Shown: positions 37,084-46,716 of the stretch, piece after piece | Position numbering within the stretch: the first letter of the stretch is position 1 | Layout of the letters: every line of letters begins with the position of its first letter | From: Pseudomonas morbosilactucae | Lineage (GTDB): Bacteria > Pseudomonadota > Gammaproteobacteria > Pseudomonadales > Pseudomonadaceae | Direction: 5' to 3' | Assembly: GCF_023241715.1 (NCBI RefSeq) | Contig: NZ_JALQCW010000059.1 | Span: 62,001-126,000, forward strand | DNA: 64,000 nucleotides | Made by a program: the position numbers and the translations under genes | Notes under the pieces: generated by a model | Told to the model about the DNA's origin: nothing | Seen by the model: only the letters and a program-made list of their open reading frames with translations | The model's database searches: none

Positions 37084-38217
37084 ATGAAAGCCTCCTGGGA
37101 TATTTTCTGCAGTGTCGTCGATAACTACGGCGATATCGGCGTGACCTGGCGCCTGGCCCGACAGTTGGTGGCCGAGCATCAATACCAGGTGCGCTTGTGG
37201 GTCGATGACTTGCGTGCCTTCGAGCGTATGTGCCCGCAGATCGATACCGACCTGGCCCGCCAATGGCAGGCCGGCGTCGAAGTATGCCATTGGTCGGCCG
37301 ATTGGGTTGCTGTGCCGGCGGCGGACGTGGTGATCGCCGCGTTCGCTTGCCAATTGCCCTCGGTCTATATGGAAGCCATGGCCGCGCGCGCGCAGAGCCC
37401 GTTGTGGTTGAACCTGGACTACCTCAGCGCCGAGGAGTGGGTCAGCGGTTGCCACGGCTTGCCGTCGGTCAAATACAAGCAGGTACAAAAGTACTTCTTT
37501 TTCCCCGGCTTCCAGCCGGGAACCGGTGGATTGCTGCGTGAGGCCGGGTTGCTTGAGCGGCGTCGCAGCTTTCAACAAGACCTTTCACAGCAGCAGGCAT
37601 TCTTGGCGGGTTTGCAGGTTTTCCCCGCCGCGCAAGCGCGCCTGATCTCGTTGTTCGCCTATGAGAATGGCGGCCTGGCCAGTTGGCTGGATGCGTTGGC
37701 CGCTGACAGTCGTCCCACTCATCTGCTGGTGCCCGAGGGGCGGATTCTCGCGGATGTGCAGCGCTGGCTGGGGGAGGGGGAGGTTGCCGTCGGCACCCTG
37801 CAAACGCGCGACGCCCTGACCGTGCAAGTGCTGCCATTCGTCCGTCAGGACGATTACGACCGGCTGCTATGGTGCTGCGAGTTCAACGCCGTGCGCGGCG
37901 AAGACTCGTTCGTCCGTGCGCAATGGGCGGGGCGCCCCATGCTGTGGCACATCTATCGGCAGGACGACGACATCCACCTGGACAAGCTCGACGCCTTTCT
38001 TGAACGCTACACACGGGGTTTATCGGCAGAAGCCAAGAGTGCAGTGCTCGCCCTGTGGCAGGCGTGGAACACCGAGGCAAACATGGCGGCGAGCTGGAAA
38101 AACCTGCTGCAACACTGGCCCGAAGTCGCTGCCCACAGTGAACAGTGGTGTCTGGAACAAGCCTTGCAGGCCGATCTTGCTGCGGCGCTGGTGCAGTTTT
38201 ACCTAAATTGGATATGA
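37084..38217 (+). CDS. earP: EF-P arginine rhamnosyltransferase EarP
   Basis: This 377-residue GT-B glycosyltransferase transfers rhamnose from dTDP-rhamnose to Arg32 of EF-P. Characteristic parts are the N-terminal WDIFCSVVDNYGDIGVTWRLARQL (its Asp residues include the catalytic one), YFFFPGFQPGTGGLLRE, and the C-terminal NAVRGEDSFVRAQWAGRPMLWHIY that contacts dTDP. It lies directly upstream of efp, the arrangement by which this system was recognised. The ATG at 37084 follows GGAGCCCGG. Confidence 0.96.
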   Translation: MKASWDIFCSVVDNYGDIGVTWRLARQLVAEHQYQVRLWVDDLRAFERMCPQIDTDLARQWQAGVEVCHWSADWVAVPAADVVIAAFACQLPSVYMEAMAARAQSPLWLNLDYLSAEEWVSGCHGLPSVKYKQVQKYFFFPGFQPGTGGLLREAGLLERRRSFQQDLSQQQAFLAGLQVFPAAQARLISLFAYENGGLASWLDALAADSRPTHLLVPEGRILADVQRWLGEGEVAVGTLQTRDALTVQVLPFVRQDDYDRLLWCCEFNAVRGEDSFVRAQWAGRPMLWHIYRQDDDIHLDKLDAFLERYTRGLSAEAKSAVLALWQAWNTEANMAASWKNLLQHWPEVAAHSEQWCLEQALQADLAAALVQFYLNWI

Positions 38218-38265
38218 TACGCGGCCTAGATTTTTGTAAATCCCATCCAAATTCGGATATTCGCA

Positions 38266-38838
38266 ATGAAAACTGGTAAAGAACTCAAACCCGGTACCGT
38301 GATCCGTATCGACAACGATCCTTGGCTGGTTCAGAAAGCTGAATTCACCAAGTCCGGTCGTAACAGCGCGATCATGAAGACCAAGCTGAAGAACCTGCTG
38401 ACCGGTTACAAGACCGAAACCGTTTACGGTGCGGACGACAAACTGGACGACGTGATCCTGGATCGCAAAGAAGCGACCCTGTCGTTCATCAGCGGCGACA
38501 CCTACACGTTCATGGATACCACTGACTACACCATGTACGAGCTGAACGCCGAAGACATCGAAGCGGTTCTGCCGTTCATCGAAGAAGGCATGACTGACGT
38601 GTGCGAAGCGGTGTTCTTCGACGACCGTCTGGTTTCCGTTGACCTGCCGACCACCATCGTGCGTCAGGTTGACTACACCGAAGGTTCCGCTCGCGGCGAC
38701 ACTTCGGGCAAGGTGATGAAGCCTGCCAAACTGAAAAACGGTACCGAGCTGAGCGTTGCAGATTTCGTTGAAATCGGCGACTGGATCGAGATCGATACCC
38801 GCGAAGGTGGCTCCTACAAGGGCCGCGCCAAGGTCTAA
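38266..38838 (+). CDS. efp: Elongation factor P, arginine-rhamnosylated type
   Basis: This 190-residue EF-P relieves ribosome stalling at polyproline. The acceptor loop reads [11 protein letters not shown], with Arg at position 32 where E. coli has a lysine, as required for rhamnosylation by EarP. Codon use is strongly biased, as in highly expressed genes. A candidate -10 TATGAT at 38213-38218 overlaps the end of earP but lacks a good -35, so efp may have its own promoter. A strong terminator follows. Confidence 0.97.
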   Translation: MKTGKELKPGTVIRIDNDPWLVQKAEFTKSGRNSAIMKTKLKNLLTGYKTETVYGADDKLDDVILDRKEATLSFISGDTYTFMDTTDYTMYELNAEDIEAVLPFIEEGMTDVCEAVFFDDRLVSVDLPTTIVRQVDYTEGSARGDTSGKVMKPAKLKNGTELSVADFVEIGDWIEIDTREGGSYKGRAKV

Positions 38839-38861
38839 GCCTGGCTTAAACCGCGCGAACG

Positions 38862-38892
38862 AAAAAGCCCGACCATTGAGTCGGGCTTTTTT
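38862..38892. terminator. Rho-independent terminator between efp and ohr
   Basis: AAAAAGCCCGAC and GTCGGGCTTTTTT form a strong stem around loop CATTGA, with A and T runs that could serve both convergent genes. Confidence 0.9.
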
Positions 38893-38922
38893 GTGCCTGG
38901 CGTTTGCCGTTTGCAATCAGGA

Positions 38923-39342
38923 TCAGACGCTGACGTGCAGGCGTACATCGACATTGCCACGGGTGGCGTTGGAGTACGGGCAGACTTGGTGGGCGGCGTC
39001 CACCAGGCTTTGTGCGTCGGCTTGTTCCAGGCCGGGCAGGCTGACGTGCAGGTCGATGTCCAGGCCGAAACCGCCAGGGATCTGACCGATACCCACATGG
39101 GCAGTGATCGAGGCGTCATCCGGGATCTTGCGTTTGCTTTGGCTGGCGACGAATTTCAGGGCGCCGATAAAGCAGGCCGAGTAGCCAGCGGCAAACAACT
39201 GCTCGGGATTGGTGGCCTGGCCACCTGCGCCGCCCAGTTCTTTGGGAGTAGCGAGTTTGACGTCGAGGATGTTGTCGTTGGAAACGGCGCGACCATCACG
39301 GCCACCTGTAGCAGTAGCGACGGCGGTGTAGAGAGTTTGCAT
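38923..39342 (-). CDS. ohr: Organic hydroperoxide resistance protein Ohr
   Basis: This 139-residue OsmC/Ohr-family peroxidase reduces organic hydroperoxides at the expense of lipoylated proteins. The two catalytic cysteines are C57 (AAGYSACF) and C121 (HQVCPYSNATRGN). The last motif is characteristic of Ohr rather than OsmC. Its promoter at 39408-39436 is covered by a palindrome, and the gene for the matching regulator OhrR is upstream in the same direction. Confidence 0.96.
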   Translation of the reverse strand: MQTLYTAVATATGGRDGRAVSNDNILDVKLATPKELGGAGGQATNPEQLFAAGYSACFIGALKFVASQSKRKIPDDASITAHVGIGQIPGGFGLDIDLHVSLPGLEQADAQSLVDAAHQVCPYSNATRGNVDVRLHVSV

Positions 39343-39407
39343 GGCGGTAACCTCTGTCAGTGTGATTATTTGCGCTAAATGTTTGTGCGCTAAGTAAGTA
39401 CGAAGAA

Positions 39408-39443
39408 AATATATAGCGCTAATATTTAGTGCGCAAGATATAT
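39408..39443 (-). promoter_or_regulatory. ohr promoter with overlapping OhrR operator
   Basis: On the minus strand TTGCGC (39431-39436) and TATATT (39408-39413) are 17 bases apart. The whole core promoter lies in an imperfect palindrome, 39411-39443, whose arms read TATATAGCGCTAA and TTAGTGCGCAAGATATA. A second, related GCGCTAA/TGCGCTAA repeat lies just downstream at 39371-39392. Repressor binding here would block RNA polymerase directly. Confidence 0.7.
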
Positions 39444-39564
39444 TTTTTGAAATCGCCTCGCCATGGCCTGAAAATCGTTACAGGTAATTGATTTATATAT
39501 GTTTTTAAAAAGCACTATTTTGTCGATCGACCCTGTTTGGTCGGTCACGGAGTAACCGCCTGGC

Positions 39565-40026
39565 TTAAAGGCTGCCTTGCAGATGGCTGCGCAGGGTCAG
39601 CAGGTCGGCCTGCAATTGGCGCAATTGCTCCAGGGTCTGACCGCTGGCGCCCAGGATGCACTGCGGAATGCCACGGGCTTTGTCTCGCAGGGCTCGTCCC
39701 TGGTCTGTCAGTTCAACAATCACCACCCGTTCATCTTCACGGCTGCGGGTGCGGCTGAGCAGGCCTTCGGCTTCCAGGCGCTTGAGCAGCGGGGTCAGAG
39801 ATCCGGGATCGGTGAGCAAGCGGCTGCTGATCTCGCCGACGGTCAGTCCGTCTCGCTCCCAGAGCACCATCATCGCCAGGTACTGTGGATAAGTCAGTCC
39901 CAGGGCCTGGAGCAGAGGTTTGTAGACTTTGGTCATCAACAGTGAGGTGGAGTGCAGGGCAAAGCACACCTGATTATCCAGCAGCAGGTCGTCGCAGTTA
40001 TCCGGGGTGGAACGTTCAGTGGTCAT
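39565..40026 (-). CDS. ohrR: MarR-type organic peroxide sensor OhrR
   Basis: This 153-residue winged-helix regulator has the reactive cysteine C21 in [41 protein letters not shown], which is typical of OhrR. Cysteine oxidation releases DNA in this family. The recognition helix region reads [17 protein letters not shown]. It lies upstream of ohr with ~220 bases between, containing the palindromic operator. The start at 40026 ([10 protein letters not shown]) gives the usual OhrR length. Confidence 0.94.
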   Translation of the reverse strand: MTTERSTPDNCDDLLLDNQVCFALHSTSLLMTKVYKPLLQALGLTYPQYLAMMVLWERDGLTVGEISSRLLTDPGSLTPLLKRLEAEGLLSRTRSREDERVVIVELTDQGRALRDKARGIPQCILGASGQTLEQLRQLQADLLTLRSHLQGSL

Positions 40027-40110
40027 CTGAGGGCCTTGATCATTAAGCGTCCTGAATCTAGCGGGCAAATCTTTAATGCGCCAGGTAATTCTACCGGCGG
40101 TGTTCGTCGC

Positions 40111-41076
40111 TCATTGCTCACCGTTTCCGCCCATGCTGCTTTGCAGGGCCAAGTCCCAGGGGGGAATGGGGCTGAAGCGGGTCTTGAGGTACTCAAGCAG
40201 CAAACGGCTGCGGGCGTTGGTGTGTTGTTCCAGGCGCAAAGCGTAGATGCCGGCGCTTTCGGGCTTGGGCAGGCCGTTGTCACAAAACAGAGGCAGCAAT
40301 TCGCCCCGCAGCAGGTACTCGCTGGCCAGCCAGGTGGGCAGGTGGGCAATGCCCAGACCCGCCAAGGCCCCGGAGAGCAAGGCTTCGGCGTTGTTGGCGC
40401 TCATGCGGATGCGGTTCGGGCGATGACTGTGCAGTTGCCCATCGCGCTCGAAACGCCAGGCGAACAGCGGGGCCAGGCCATCCCAGTCGAGGCCGTCATG
40501 TTCCCGTAACTCGCCTGGATGAGCCGGCGTGCCGCGGCGTTTCAGGTACTCCGGGCTGGCGCAGGCGATACGCACAATGCTCGCCAGCGGGGTGGCGATC
40601 ATCCGCGTGTCGACCATTTGCCCGGCGCGCAGCACCAGGTCGACCTTGCCCAAATGCGAGCCCTGCATGTCGACGAAGCTATCGATCAGGTGCAGGTGTA
40701 CGTCCAGCCCGGGGTAAACCCCAAGAAAGTCGGCAATGGCGGGCGCCAGGTGGCGGCGACCGAACGCTGCCGGTGCGTCCACGCGGATCAGCCCTTCCGG
40801 CGCATGGCTCAGGGAAACCGCCTCTGCCCGGGCCAACTGCAACTCGGCGACAATCCGTCGTGCTCGTTCGGCGAAGGCCTGGCCAGCGGGCGTTGGGACC
40901 ACCGCATGGGTGGTGCGCATGAACAGCTTGCTGCCCAGTGCGTTTTCCAGGGTGTCGATGCGCCGAGCCACCGCCGAAGGGGTCAGCGGGTGGCGGCGGG
41001 CCGCCGCGGAAAAGCTGCCGGCCTCCATGACATCAAGGAACAGCCCGAGCTGATCGGTAAGGGTATTGGGGTTCAT
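40111..41076 (-). CDS. LysR-type transcriptional regulator
   Basis: This 321-residue regulator starts MNPNTLTDQLGLFLDVMEAGSFSAAARRHPLTPSAVARRIDTLENALG, a typical LysR winged helix-turn-helix. The effector domain follows (GLIRVDAPAAFGRRHLAPAIADF). It resembles the CrgA-like subgroup. It is divergent from a TauE/SafE exporter gene, the usual layout for a regulator and its target, but the effector is unknown. Confidence 0.9.
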   Translation of the reverse strand: MNPNTLTDQLGLFLDVMEAGSFSAAARRHPLTPSAVARRIDTLENALGSKLFMRTTHAVVPTPAGQAFAERARRIVAELQLARAEAVSLSHAPEGLIRVDAPAAFGRRHLAPAIADFLGVYPGLDVHLHLIDSFVDMQGSHLGKVDLVLRAGQMVDTRMIATPLASIVRIACASPEYLKRRGTPAHPGELREHDGLDWDGLAPLFAWRFERDGQLHSHRPNRIRMSANNAEALLSGALAGLGIAHLPTWLASEYLLRGELLPLFCDNGLPKPESAGIYALRLEQHTNARSRLLLEYLKTRFSPIPPWDLALQSSMGGNGEQ

Positions 41077-41180
41077 GGCATGTGCTTGTGCGAGATTGGC
41101 ACAGCCATTGTGCGTTGCTGTGCGTTTCCGCACCAGTGCTGACTGGGTAGCATGCGAGGCTTGAGGCGAGGAGTGCGACA

Positions 41181-41930
41181 TTGATTGAGTTAGTGATGTA
41201 TTTGTTACTGGGCGCGGCGCTGGGCACCGTGGGTGGCTTGTTCGGGATTGGCGGCGGTTTGATCGCAATTCCGGTGCTGGGCGTCTGGTTTGGCCTGGAC
41301 CAGCAAATTGCCCAGGGGACGGCCCTGGTGATGGTGGTACCCAACGTCATGTTGGCGCTGTGGCGCTACCACCAGCGCAATCGCATCGAGTTGCGGCATG
41401 CCTTGCCTCTGGCCGTGATGGGCTTCACCTTTGCCTGGCTCGGTTCGATCTGGGCGGTCGGCATCGATGCCCAATTGATGCGCATCGGTTTTGTGGTGTT
41501 TTTGGTGGTCCTGTCGGCATACAACCTGGTGCGGATGTTCGTGGGTAATCGTCCGGCGTCGGCACAGATGCGCTATTCGTGGCCCTGGCTGGGTGTGCTC
41601 GGGGCCGCTTCCGGCGCCATGGGCGGGCTGTTTGGTGTGGGTGGTGCGGTGGTGGCCACGCCGGTGCTGACCAGTATTTTCGGCACCACCCAGGTGGTTG
41701 CCCAGGGCTTGTCCCTGGCCCTGGCCCTGCCGAGCACTGGGGTGACCCTGGTGACCTACGGTGTGCACCATCAGGTGGACTGGTCCATCGGCTTGCCCTT
41801 GGCCATCGGCGGCCTGCTGAGCATCAGTTGGGGGGTGAAAGTCGCTCATGGAATGCCCGAGCGCCTGCTGCGCGGCCTGTTCTGCGGCTTCCTGGTGCTC
41901 TGCGCGGTGATGCTCGCCTTTAAAGTTTGA
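41181..41930 (+). CDS. TauE/SafE family anion exporter
   Basis: This 249-residue protein has about eight membrane helices and the family's two repeats: LGTVGGLFGIGGGLIAIPVLG and MGGLFGVGGAVVATPVLTSIFG. The family exports sulfite, sulfonates and related organic anions; the substrate is not known here. The TTG start at 41181 is supported by AGGAG 8 bases upstream and gives the usual N terminus MIELVMYLLLGA. Its end overlaps the end of the next gene on the opposite strand by 11 bases. Confidence 0.88.
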   Translation: MIELVMYLLLGAALGTVGGLFGIGGGLIAIPVLGVWFGLDQQIAQGTALVMVVPNVMLALWRYHQRNRIELRHALPLAVMGFTFAWLGSIWAVGIDAQLMRIGFVVFLVVLSAYNLVRMFVGNRPASAQMRYSWPWLGVLGAASGAMGGLFGVGGAVVATPVLTSIFGTTQVVAQGLSLALALPSTGVTLVTYGVHHQVDWSIGLPLAIGGLLSISWGVKVAHGMPERLLRGLFCGFLVLCAVMLAFKV

Positions 41931-42774
41931 AGCCTTCGACGATGTGCTCGGCCAGGCATTCAGTGATGGGCGAAGGGTGGTTGAGGTTACGCAGCAGCAT
42001 GATGCTGGCCTCAGGCAACAGGGGCAGGCCTTCGGCTTCGCCAAGGATGCGCATGTCCGGGGTGATCAGGCTTTCCAGCTGGGCGGTGATCGCCAGCCCG
42101 GCGCTGACCACTGCCATGAGTGCGGACAGGCTGGAGCTGTTGTAAGCCACCCGATAATCGCGCCCGGCGGCATCCAGGGCATTGCACGCCCAAGCTCGGC
42201 AAAAGCAGTCGCTGTTGAACATCGCCAGGGGCAGGGGCGTTTGCTCGTGGGCGCAGAAACCCTGGGCCTGGGCCCAGACAAAACGCTCCTTGCGCAGCAG
42301 TTGGCCGATTTCACTGCCCGGCTCTCGGGTGACGATGGACAGGTCCAGGTCCTGGCGTTGCAGCAGTTGCTTGGAAGACTCGCAATGCACTTCGATCTGG
42401 ATCAGCGGGTAGGACTGGGCGAAGCGCGAGAGGATGCCCGGCAGGAAGCGCATTACATAATCATCCGGGGTGCCGATGCGCACGGTGCCGATCATGTGTG
42501 GTTCGCGCAGGGTATTGAACACCTCGCTGTGCAGTTTCAGGATGCGACGCGCGTACCCCAGCAGCACCTGGCCCTCGGCAGTCAACTTGACCTGACGGCC
42601 ATCGCGCTGGAACAGCTGGCGCTGCAGGACGTCCTCCTCCAGGCGCTTCATCTGCATGCTCACTGCCGATTGGGTGCGATTGACGTGCTCCCCGGCCTTG
42701 GTGAAGCCGCCTTGATCGGCAATGGCGACAAAGGTGCGCAGGACGTCGGTATCGATACTGGGGAACTGGGACAC
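41920..42774 (-). CDS. LysR-type transcriptional regulator
   Basis: This 284-residue regulator has the N-terminal helix-turn-helix DVLRTFVAIADQGGFTKAGEHVNRTQSAVSMQMKRLEEDV and an effector domain starting GTVRIGTPDDYVMRFLPGIL. It is divergent from a DUF1127 gene with ~93 bases between them, a pairing often seen in pseudomonads as I recall. The target is unproven. Confidence 0.9.
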   Translation of the reverse strand: MSQFPSIDTDVLRTFVAIADQGGFTKAGEHVNRTQSAVSMQMKRLEEDVLQRQLFQRDGRQVKLTAEGQVLLGYARRILKLHSEVFNTLREPHMIGTVRIGTPDDYVMRFLPGILSRFAQSYPLIQIEVHCESSKQLLQRQDLDLSIVTREPGSEIGQLLRKERFVWAQAQGFCAHEQTPLPLAMFNSDCFCRAWACNALDAAGRDYRVAYNSSSLSALMAVVSAGLAITAQLESLITPDMRILGEAEGLPLLPEASIMLLRNLNHPSPITECLAEHIVEGFKL

Positions 42775-42867
42775 TCATCAAGCTCCGAGATGTATTGCAT
42801 AAGAAACATTCGTTGGATTGATCTTATTCCTCGCGAGAGACTTTCGTCATCCCCAACGGAGGGCAAG

Positions 42868-43092
42868 ATGATGAAAGGTCAAAAAGGTTATGTGCTGGCA
42901 CAGAAATTCTCGCTTCAGGGCTTCTCCCTCAGCCGGTTGTGGCACAGGGTGTGGCGTTGGCATCAGCTCAATAATGAGCGGGCCATGCTGGCCAGCTTGA
43001 GCGATGACGCACTCAAGGATTTGGGCCTGAGTCGGGCCGATGTGGAGCATGAAGCGGTGCGCCGGTTTTGGGATGACCCGCTGCAAAAATGA
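42868..43092 (+). CDS. DUF1127-domain small protein
   Basis: This 74-residue basic protein ends with the DUF1127 signature: WRWHQLNNERAMLASLSDDALKDLGLSRADVEHEA. Small DUF1127 proteins in alphaproteobacteria bind RNA and affect phosphate and carbon metabolism. The N-terminal part (FSLQGFSLSRLWHRV) is a basic amphipathic segment. ACGGAGGG lies upstream; the ATG at 42868 or 42871 may be used. Confidence 0.85.
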   Translation: MMKGQKGYVLAQKFSLQGFSLSRLWHRVWRWHQLNNERAMLASLSDDALKDLGLSRADVEHEAVRRFWDDPLQK

Positions 43093-43156
43093 GCACGAAA
43101 GCGCTACACAAGCCGCTTCTTGCTGAGGTAGTTTGCGGGCTGACCAGGAGAATGCG

Positions 43157-44371
43157 ATGCCCGCAGAACTGTCTTTTTCCCTCAAACAGGCTCGGCGACT
43201 GGCCTTGGCAGCCCAAGGGTTTTCCGGGCGCCAGCCGCCGGCAACGATCAAGTCGGCCCAGGTCAACCGCCTGATCGAGCGTTTGGGCGTGCTGCAGATC
43301 GATTCGGTCAACGCCTTGGTGCGCTCGCACTACCTGCCATTGTTCTCGCGACTGGGCCACTACGCACCGCAGTTGCTCGACCAGGCCGCCTGGAGCCAGG
43401 GACGCCAGCGCACGCTTTTCGAGTATTGGGGGCACGAGGCGTCGCTCTTGCCGCTGGAGATGTACCCGCTGATGGGCTGGCGCATGCAGCAGGCACGCCA
43501 AGGGCAGGGCATTTATGGCCAGTTGGCGCGTTTTGGCCTTGAGCAGCAGGCGACCATTCGCCAGGTATTGGCAGCGGTCGAGACCCAAGGGGCATTGGGG
43601 GCTGGCAGCCTGTCGACCCGGCAGGAACGGGCCGGGCCCTGGTGGGACTGGAGCGCGGAAAAAATGGCCCTGGAATGGCTCTTTGCCGCCGGCGAAGTCA
43701 CGGTGGCCGGGCGTCGTGGTTTCGAGCGCTTGTATGACGTGCCCGAACGCGTGATTCCCCAGCGGATTCTGCAGCGTTCCTCCCTTAGCGAGGCTGAGGC
43801 GCAGCGCGGTTTGCTACTGCACGCGGCGACGGCGTTGGGCGTGGCCACGGAAAAGGACTTGCGCGATTACTTTCGCCTGACGCCGGCTGAGAGTGGGGCG
43901 CGCCTGGCTGAGCTGCTGGAGGATGGCCAACTGCAACTCTGTAATGTGCAAGGTTGGCGGCAGCCGGCTTATTGCCTGCCAGCGCCCAAGGTGCCGCGCA
44001 AGGTCGAGGCCAGTGCCCTGCTGTCACCCTTTGACTCGTTGATCTGGGAGCGCAGCCGAACCGAGCGGCTGTTCGACTTCCGCTATCGGCTGGAGATCTA
44101 TACCCCGCAGCACAAGCGGGTCTACGGCTACTACGTGCTGCCGTTCCTGTACCACGAGCGCATTGCCGCACGTGTCGACCTGCGCGCCGAACGGGCCCAG
44201 GGCCGTCTGGCGGTGCACGCGGTGCATGAAGAAGTGCCTGGGCTGGATGACGCCGGGATGCAGGCGCTGGCCTTGAACCTGCGGCAACTGGCCGACTGGC
44301 TGGGGCTGGCGGACATCCAGCTCAATTGCCAGCGGGCCAGTGCCCAGCGTTTGCGTGGGCTACTGGTTTAA
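43157..44371 (+). CDS. YcaQ-type winged-helix DNA glycosylase
   Basis: This 404-residue protein matches the YcaQ/AlkX family (HTH_42), whose members unhook interstrand DNA cross-links. Features are LGVLQIDSVNALVRSHYLPLFSRLG, the catalytic-region pair around FEYWGHEASLLPLEMYPL, and FDSLIWERSRTERLFDFRYRLEIY. QxQ-type catalytic residues reported for the family appear as LQID-SVN here. AGGAG precedes the ATG at 43157. Confidence 0.87.
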   Translation: MPAELSFSLKQARRLALAAQGFSGRQPPATIKSAQVNRLIERLGVLQIDSVNALVRSHYLPLFSRLGHYAPQLLDQAAWSQGRQRTLFEYWGHEASLLPLEMYPLMGWRMQQARQGQGIYGQLARFGLEQQATIRQVLAAVETQGALGAGSLSTRQERAGPWWDWSAEKMALEWLFAAGEVTVAGRRGFERLYDVPERVIPQRILQRSSLSEAEAQRGLLLHAATALGVATEKDLRDYFRLTPAESGARLAELLEDGQLQLCNVQGWRQPAYCLPAPKVPRKVEASALLSPFDSLIWERSRTERLFDFRYRLEIYTPQHKRVYGYYVLPFLYHERIAARVDLRAERAQGRLAVHAVHEEVPGLDDAGMQALALNLRQLADWLGLADIQLNCQRASAQRLRGLLV

Positions 44372-44372
44372 A

Positions 44373-44401
44373 CCGGCCCGCTTCCGACAGGCGCGGGCCG
44401 G
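44373..44401. terminator. GC hairpin between convergent genes
   Basis: CCGGCCCGC and GCGGGCCGG form a 9-bp perfect stem with an 11-base loop between the glycosylase gene and the convergent class II DAHP synthase gene. There is no T run. Confidence 0.45.
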
Positions 44402-44405
44402 GCTC

Positions 44406-45752
44406 TCAGCGCTTGACCTGCTTCAAGGTCTCGGCAATCAGGAACGCCAGTTCCAGGGACTGGTCGGCGTTCATCCTTGGGTCGCAATGGGTGTGGTAGC
44501 GGTCTGATAGGCCGTCTTCGGTGATCGGCCGTGCGCCGCCGATGCACTCGGTGACGTTTTGCCCGGTCATCTCGATATGGATGCCGCCGGCGTAGCTGCC
44601 CTCGGCCTGGTGCACCTGGAAGAACTGCTTCACCTCATTGAGGATTTGCGCAAAGTCCCGGGTCTTGTAGCCACTACTGGCCTTGATGGTGTTGCCGTGC
44701 ATCGGGTCGGAGCTCCACAGCACCTTTTTGCCTTCACCTTCCACGGCGCGGATCAGCTGTGGCAGGTGATCGCCGACCTTGTTGGCGCCCATGCGCACGA
44801 TCAGGTTGAGGCGCCCAGGGTCATTGTCCGGGTTGAGGATGTCGATCAGGCGCAGCAACTCCTCGGTGTTCATGCTCGGGCCGACCTTGACCCCGATCGG
44901 GTTGTGCACCCCGCGCAGGAACTCCACATGGGCACCGTCCAACTGACGGGTGCGGTCGCCGATCCACAGCATGTGGGCCGAGCAGTCGTAGTAGTCGTTG
45001 GTCAGGCTGTCACGGCGCACGAAGGCTTCTTCGTAATTCAGCAGCAGCGCTTCGTGGGCGGTGAAGAAGCTGGTCTCACGCAGTTGTGGCGAACTGTCCA
45101 TGCCGCAGGCGCGCATGAAGGCCAGGGTTTCATCGATGCGGTCGGCCAACTGGCTGTACTTCTCGGCCAGGGCCGAGTTGGCGATAAAGTCCAGGTTCCA
45201 TTTATGCACTTGATGCAGGTCGGCAAAGCCGCCCTGGGCGAAGGCCCGCAGCAGGTTCAGGGTGGCCGTGGCCTGGTGGTACGACTGCAGCAGGCGGTCC
45301 GGATCGGGCACCCGACTCTTTTCGTCGAAACCGATACCGTTGACGATGTCGCCACGGTACGCCGGCAGGGTCACGCCATTGATGGTTTCATCGTTGGCCG
45401 AGCGCGGCTTGGCAAACTGGCCGGCCATGCGCCCCACCTTGACCACCGGGCAGCCGGCGGCAAAGGTCATGACAATCGCCATTTGCAGCAGGACCTTGAA
45501 GGTGTCGCGGATTTTGGCCGCCGAGAACTCGGCGAAGCTTTCTGCGCAATCACCGCCCTGCAAGAGAAAGGCGCGGCCCTGGGTGACCTCGGCAAACTGG
45601 CGGCGCAGCTCCCGCGCCTCACCGGCAAACACCAGCGGCGGATAGCTGGCCAGGGTCTGCTCGACCTGCAGCAAATGTGCAGCGTCCGGGTAGTGGGGTT
45701 GCTGCTGGATCGGCAAGGCGCGCCAGCTGTCAGGACTCCAGGGTTGGCTCAT
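44406..45752 (-). CDS. Class II DAHP synthase
   Basis: This 448-residue class II (plant-like, AroA-II) 3-deoxy-7-phosphoheptulonate synthase has the signatures [56 protein letters not shown] and SDPMHGNT. It performs the first step of the shikimate pathway. Some class II enzymes serve phenazine or other secondary metabolism, but no such genes are nearby. Its length is that of the housekeeping type. Confidence 0.95.
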   Translation of the reverse strand: MSQPWSPDSWRALPIQQQPHYPDAAHLLQVEQTLASYPPLVFAGEARELRRQFAEVTQGRAFLLQGGDCAESFAEFSAAKIRDTFKVLLQMAIVMTFAAGCPVVKVGRMAGQFAKPRSANDETINGVTLPAYRGDIVNGIGFDEKSRVPDPDRLLQSYHQATATLNLLRAFAQGGFADLHQVHKWNLDFIANSALAEKYSQLADRIDETLAFMRACGMDSSPQLRETSFFTAHEALLLNYEEAFVRRDSLTNDYYDCSAHMLWIGDRTRQLDGAHVEFLRGVHNPIGVKVGPSMNTEELLRLIDILNPDNDPGRLNLIVRMGANKVGDHLPQLIRAVEGEGKKVLWSSDPMHGNTIKASSGYKTRDFAQILNEVKQFFQVHQAEGSYAGGIHIEMTGQNVTECIGGARPITEDGLSDRYHTHCDPRMNADQSLELAFLIAETLKQVKR

Positions 45753-45913
45753 CGTCGGCTCAAGTGTTTACGGTGGGGGCAGGCATGTTAGCAGTAATTT
45801 AGTGCGTGACCTGCTCCGCTTGGTTGGCCGACAATCGCGCCTTTCCCGCTCACGGTCGAGCGGCTGGTTGATCGCGATGGCGAGGTTGAGCCCCATCGCA
45901 GCTAGGAGATGAC

Positions 45914-46669
45914 ATGACTGAGGAGCGCGTCGAGCGCCTGCTCGCCGAAGTGCATGATGAGTTCGGCATGATCCGGGTGCTGGAAGTGGCGGACTACCGC
46001 TTTCTCGAGTTTGGCGATGCCATCGAGCAAAGCTGTGTGTTCACTGCCGACCCGAGCTGGCTGGAGTACGACTACACCCGCGCCATGCTGATTGGCGCCC
46101 TGTGCCACGAGGCGCCGGAGAGTGCGCTGTTCCTCGGCCTGGGCGCCGGCACCCTGACTCAGGCGTGCCTGAAGTTCCTGCCCCTGGAAGACGTTGAAGC
46201 CATTGAGCTGCGCCCGGATGTGCCGCGTCTGGCCATCGAATATTTGGGGCTGGATGACGATCCACGTCTCTATATAAGAGTCGGGGATGCCCTGGAGCTG
46301 CTGGACAGCGCCGAGTCTGCCGATCTGATCTTTGTCGACCTGTACACCGACGTCGGTCCGGGCGTCGGGCACTTGGCGTGGGGGTTCCTGGAAAACTGCC
46401 AGAAACGCCTCAACCCGGGTGGCTGGCTGGTGATCAACCAGTGGGCCACCGATGATGGCAAGCCGCTGGGGGCGGCCTTGTTGCGCGGGTTGTATCACCG
46501 GCACTACTGGGAGCTGCCGGTGAAGGAGGGTAATGTGATCCTGATCGTGCCCGCCGATCTGGACCAGGAACTGGACCGAGCGGCCTTGATTGAGCGTGCC
46601 GAGATCCTGGCCCCGCGCCTGGGTTATTCGTTGCTGCCACTGATCAAGGCCATTCGTCCGGCCACCTGA
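45914..46669 (+). CDS. Spermidine synthase-like methyltransferase-fold protein
   Basis: This 251-residue protein has the aminopropyltransferase fold: ALFLGLGAGTLTQACLKF is the nucleotide loop, VEAIELRPDVPRLA gives the acidic residue after strand 2, and SADLIFVDLYTD the catalytic aspartate region. Polyamine synthesis is possible, but many such stand-alone paralogues have unknown substrates. The usual N-terminal beta domain is shortened. Confidence 0.8.
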   Translation: MTEERVERLLAEVHDEFGMIRVLEVADYRFLEFGDAIEQSCVFTADPSWLEYDYTRAMLIGALCHEAPESALFLGLGAGTLTQACLKFLPLEDVEAIELRPDVPRLAIEYLGLDDDPRLYIRVGDALELLDSAESADLIFVDLYTDVGPGVGHLAWGFLENCQKRLNPGGWLVINQWATDDGKPLGAALLRGLYHRHYWELPVKEGNVILIVPADLDQELDRAALIERAEILAPRLGYSLLPLIKAIRPAT

Positions 46670-46716
46670 TACCCGTCGTCGATTGGCTGGCGCAGCTTAA
46701 TGACCCGTTGCGCCGA

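Noticed and set aside
44559-45791. 410-codon open frame antisense to class II DAHP synthase
   Set aside because: It is a compositional shadow of the real gene on the other strand.
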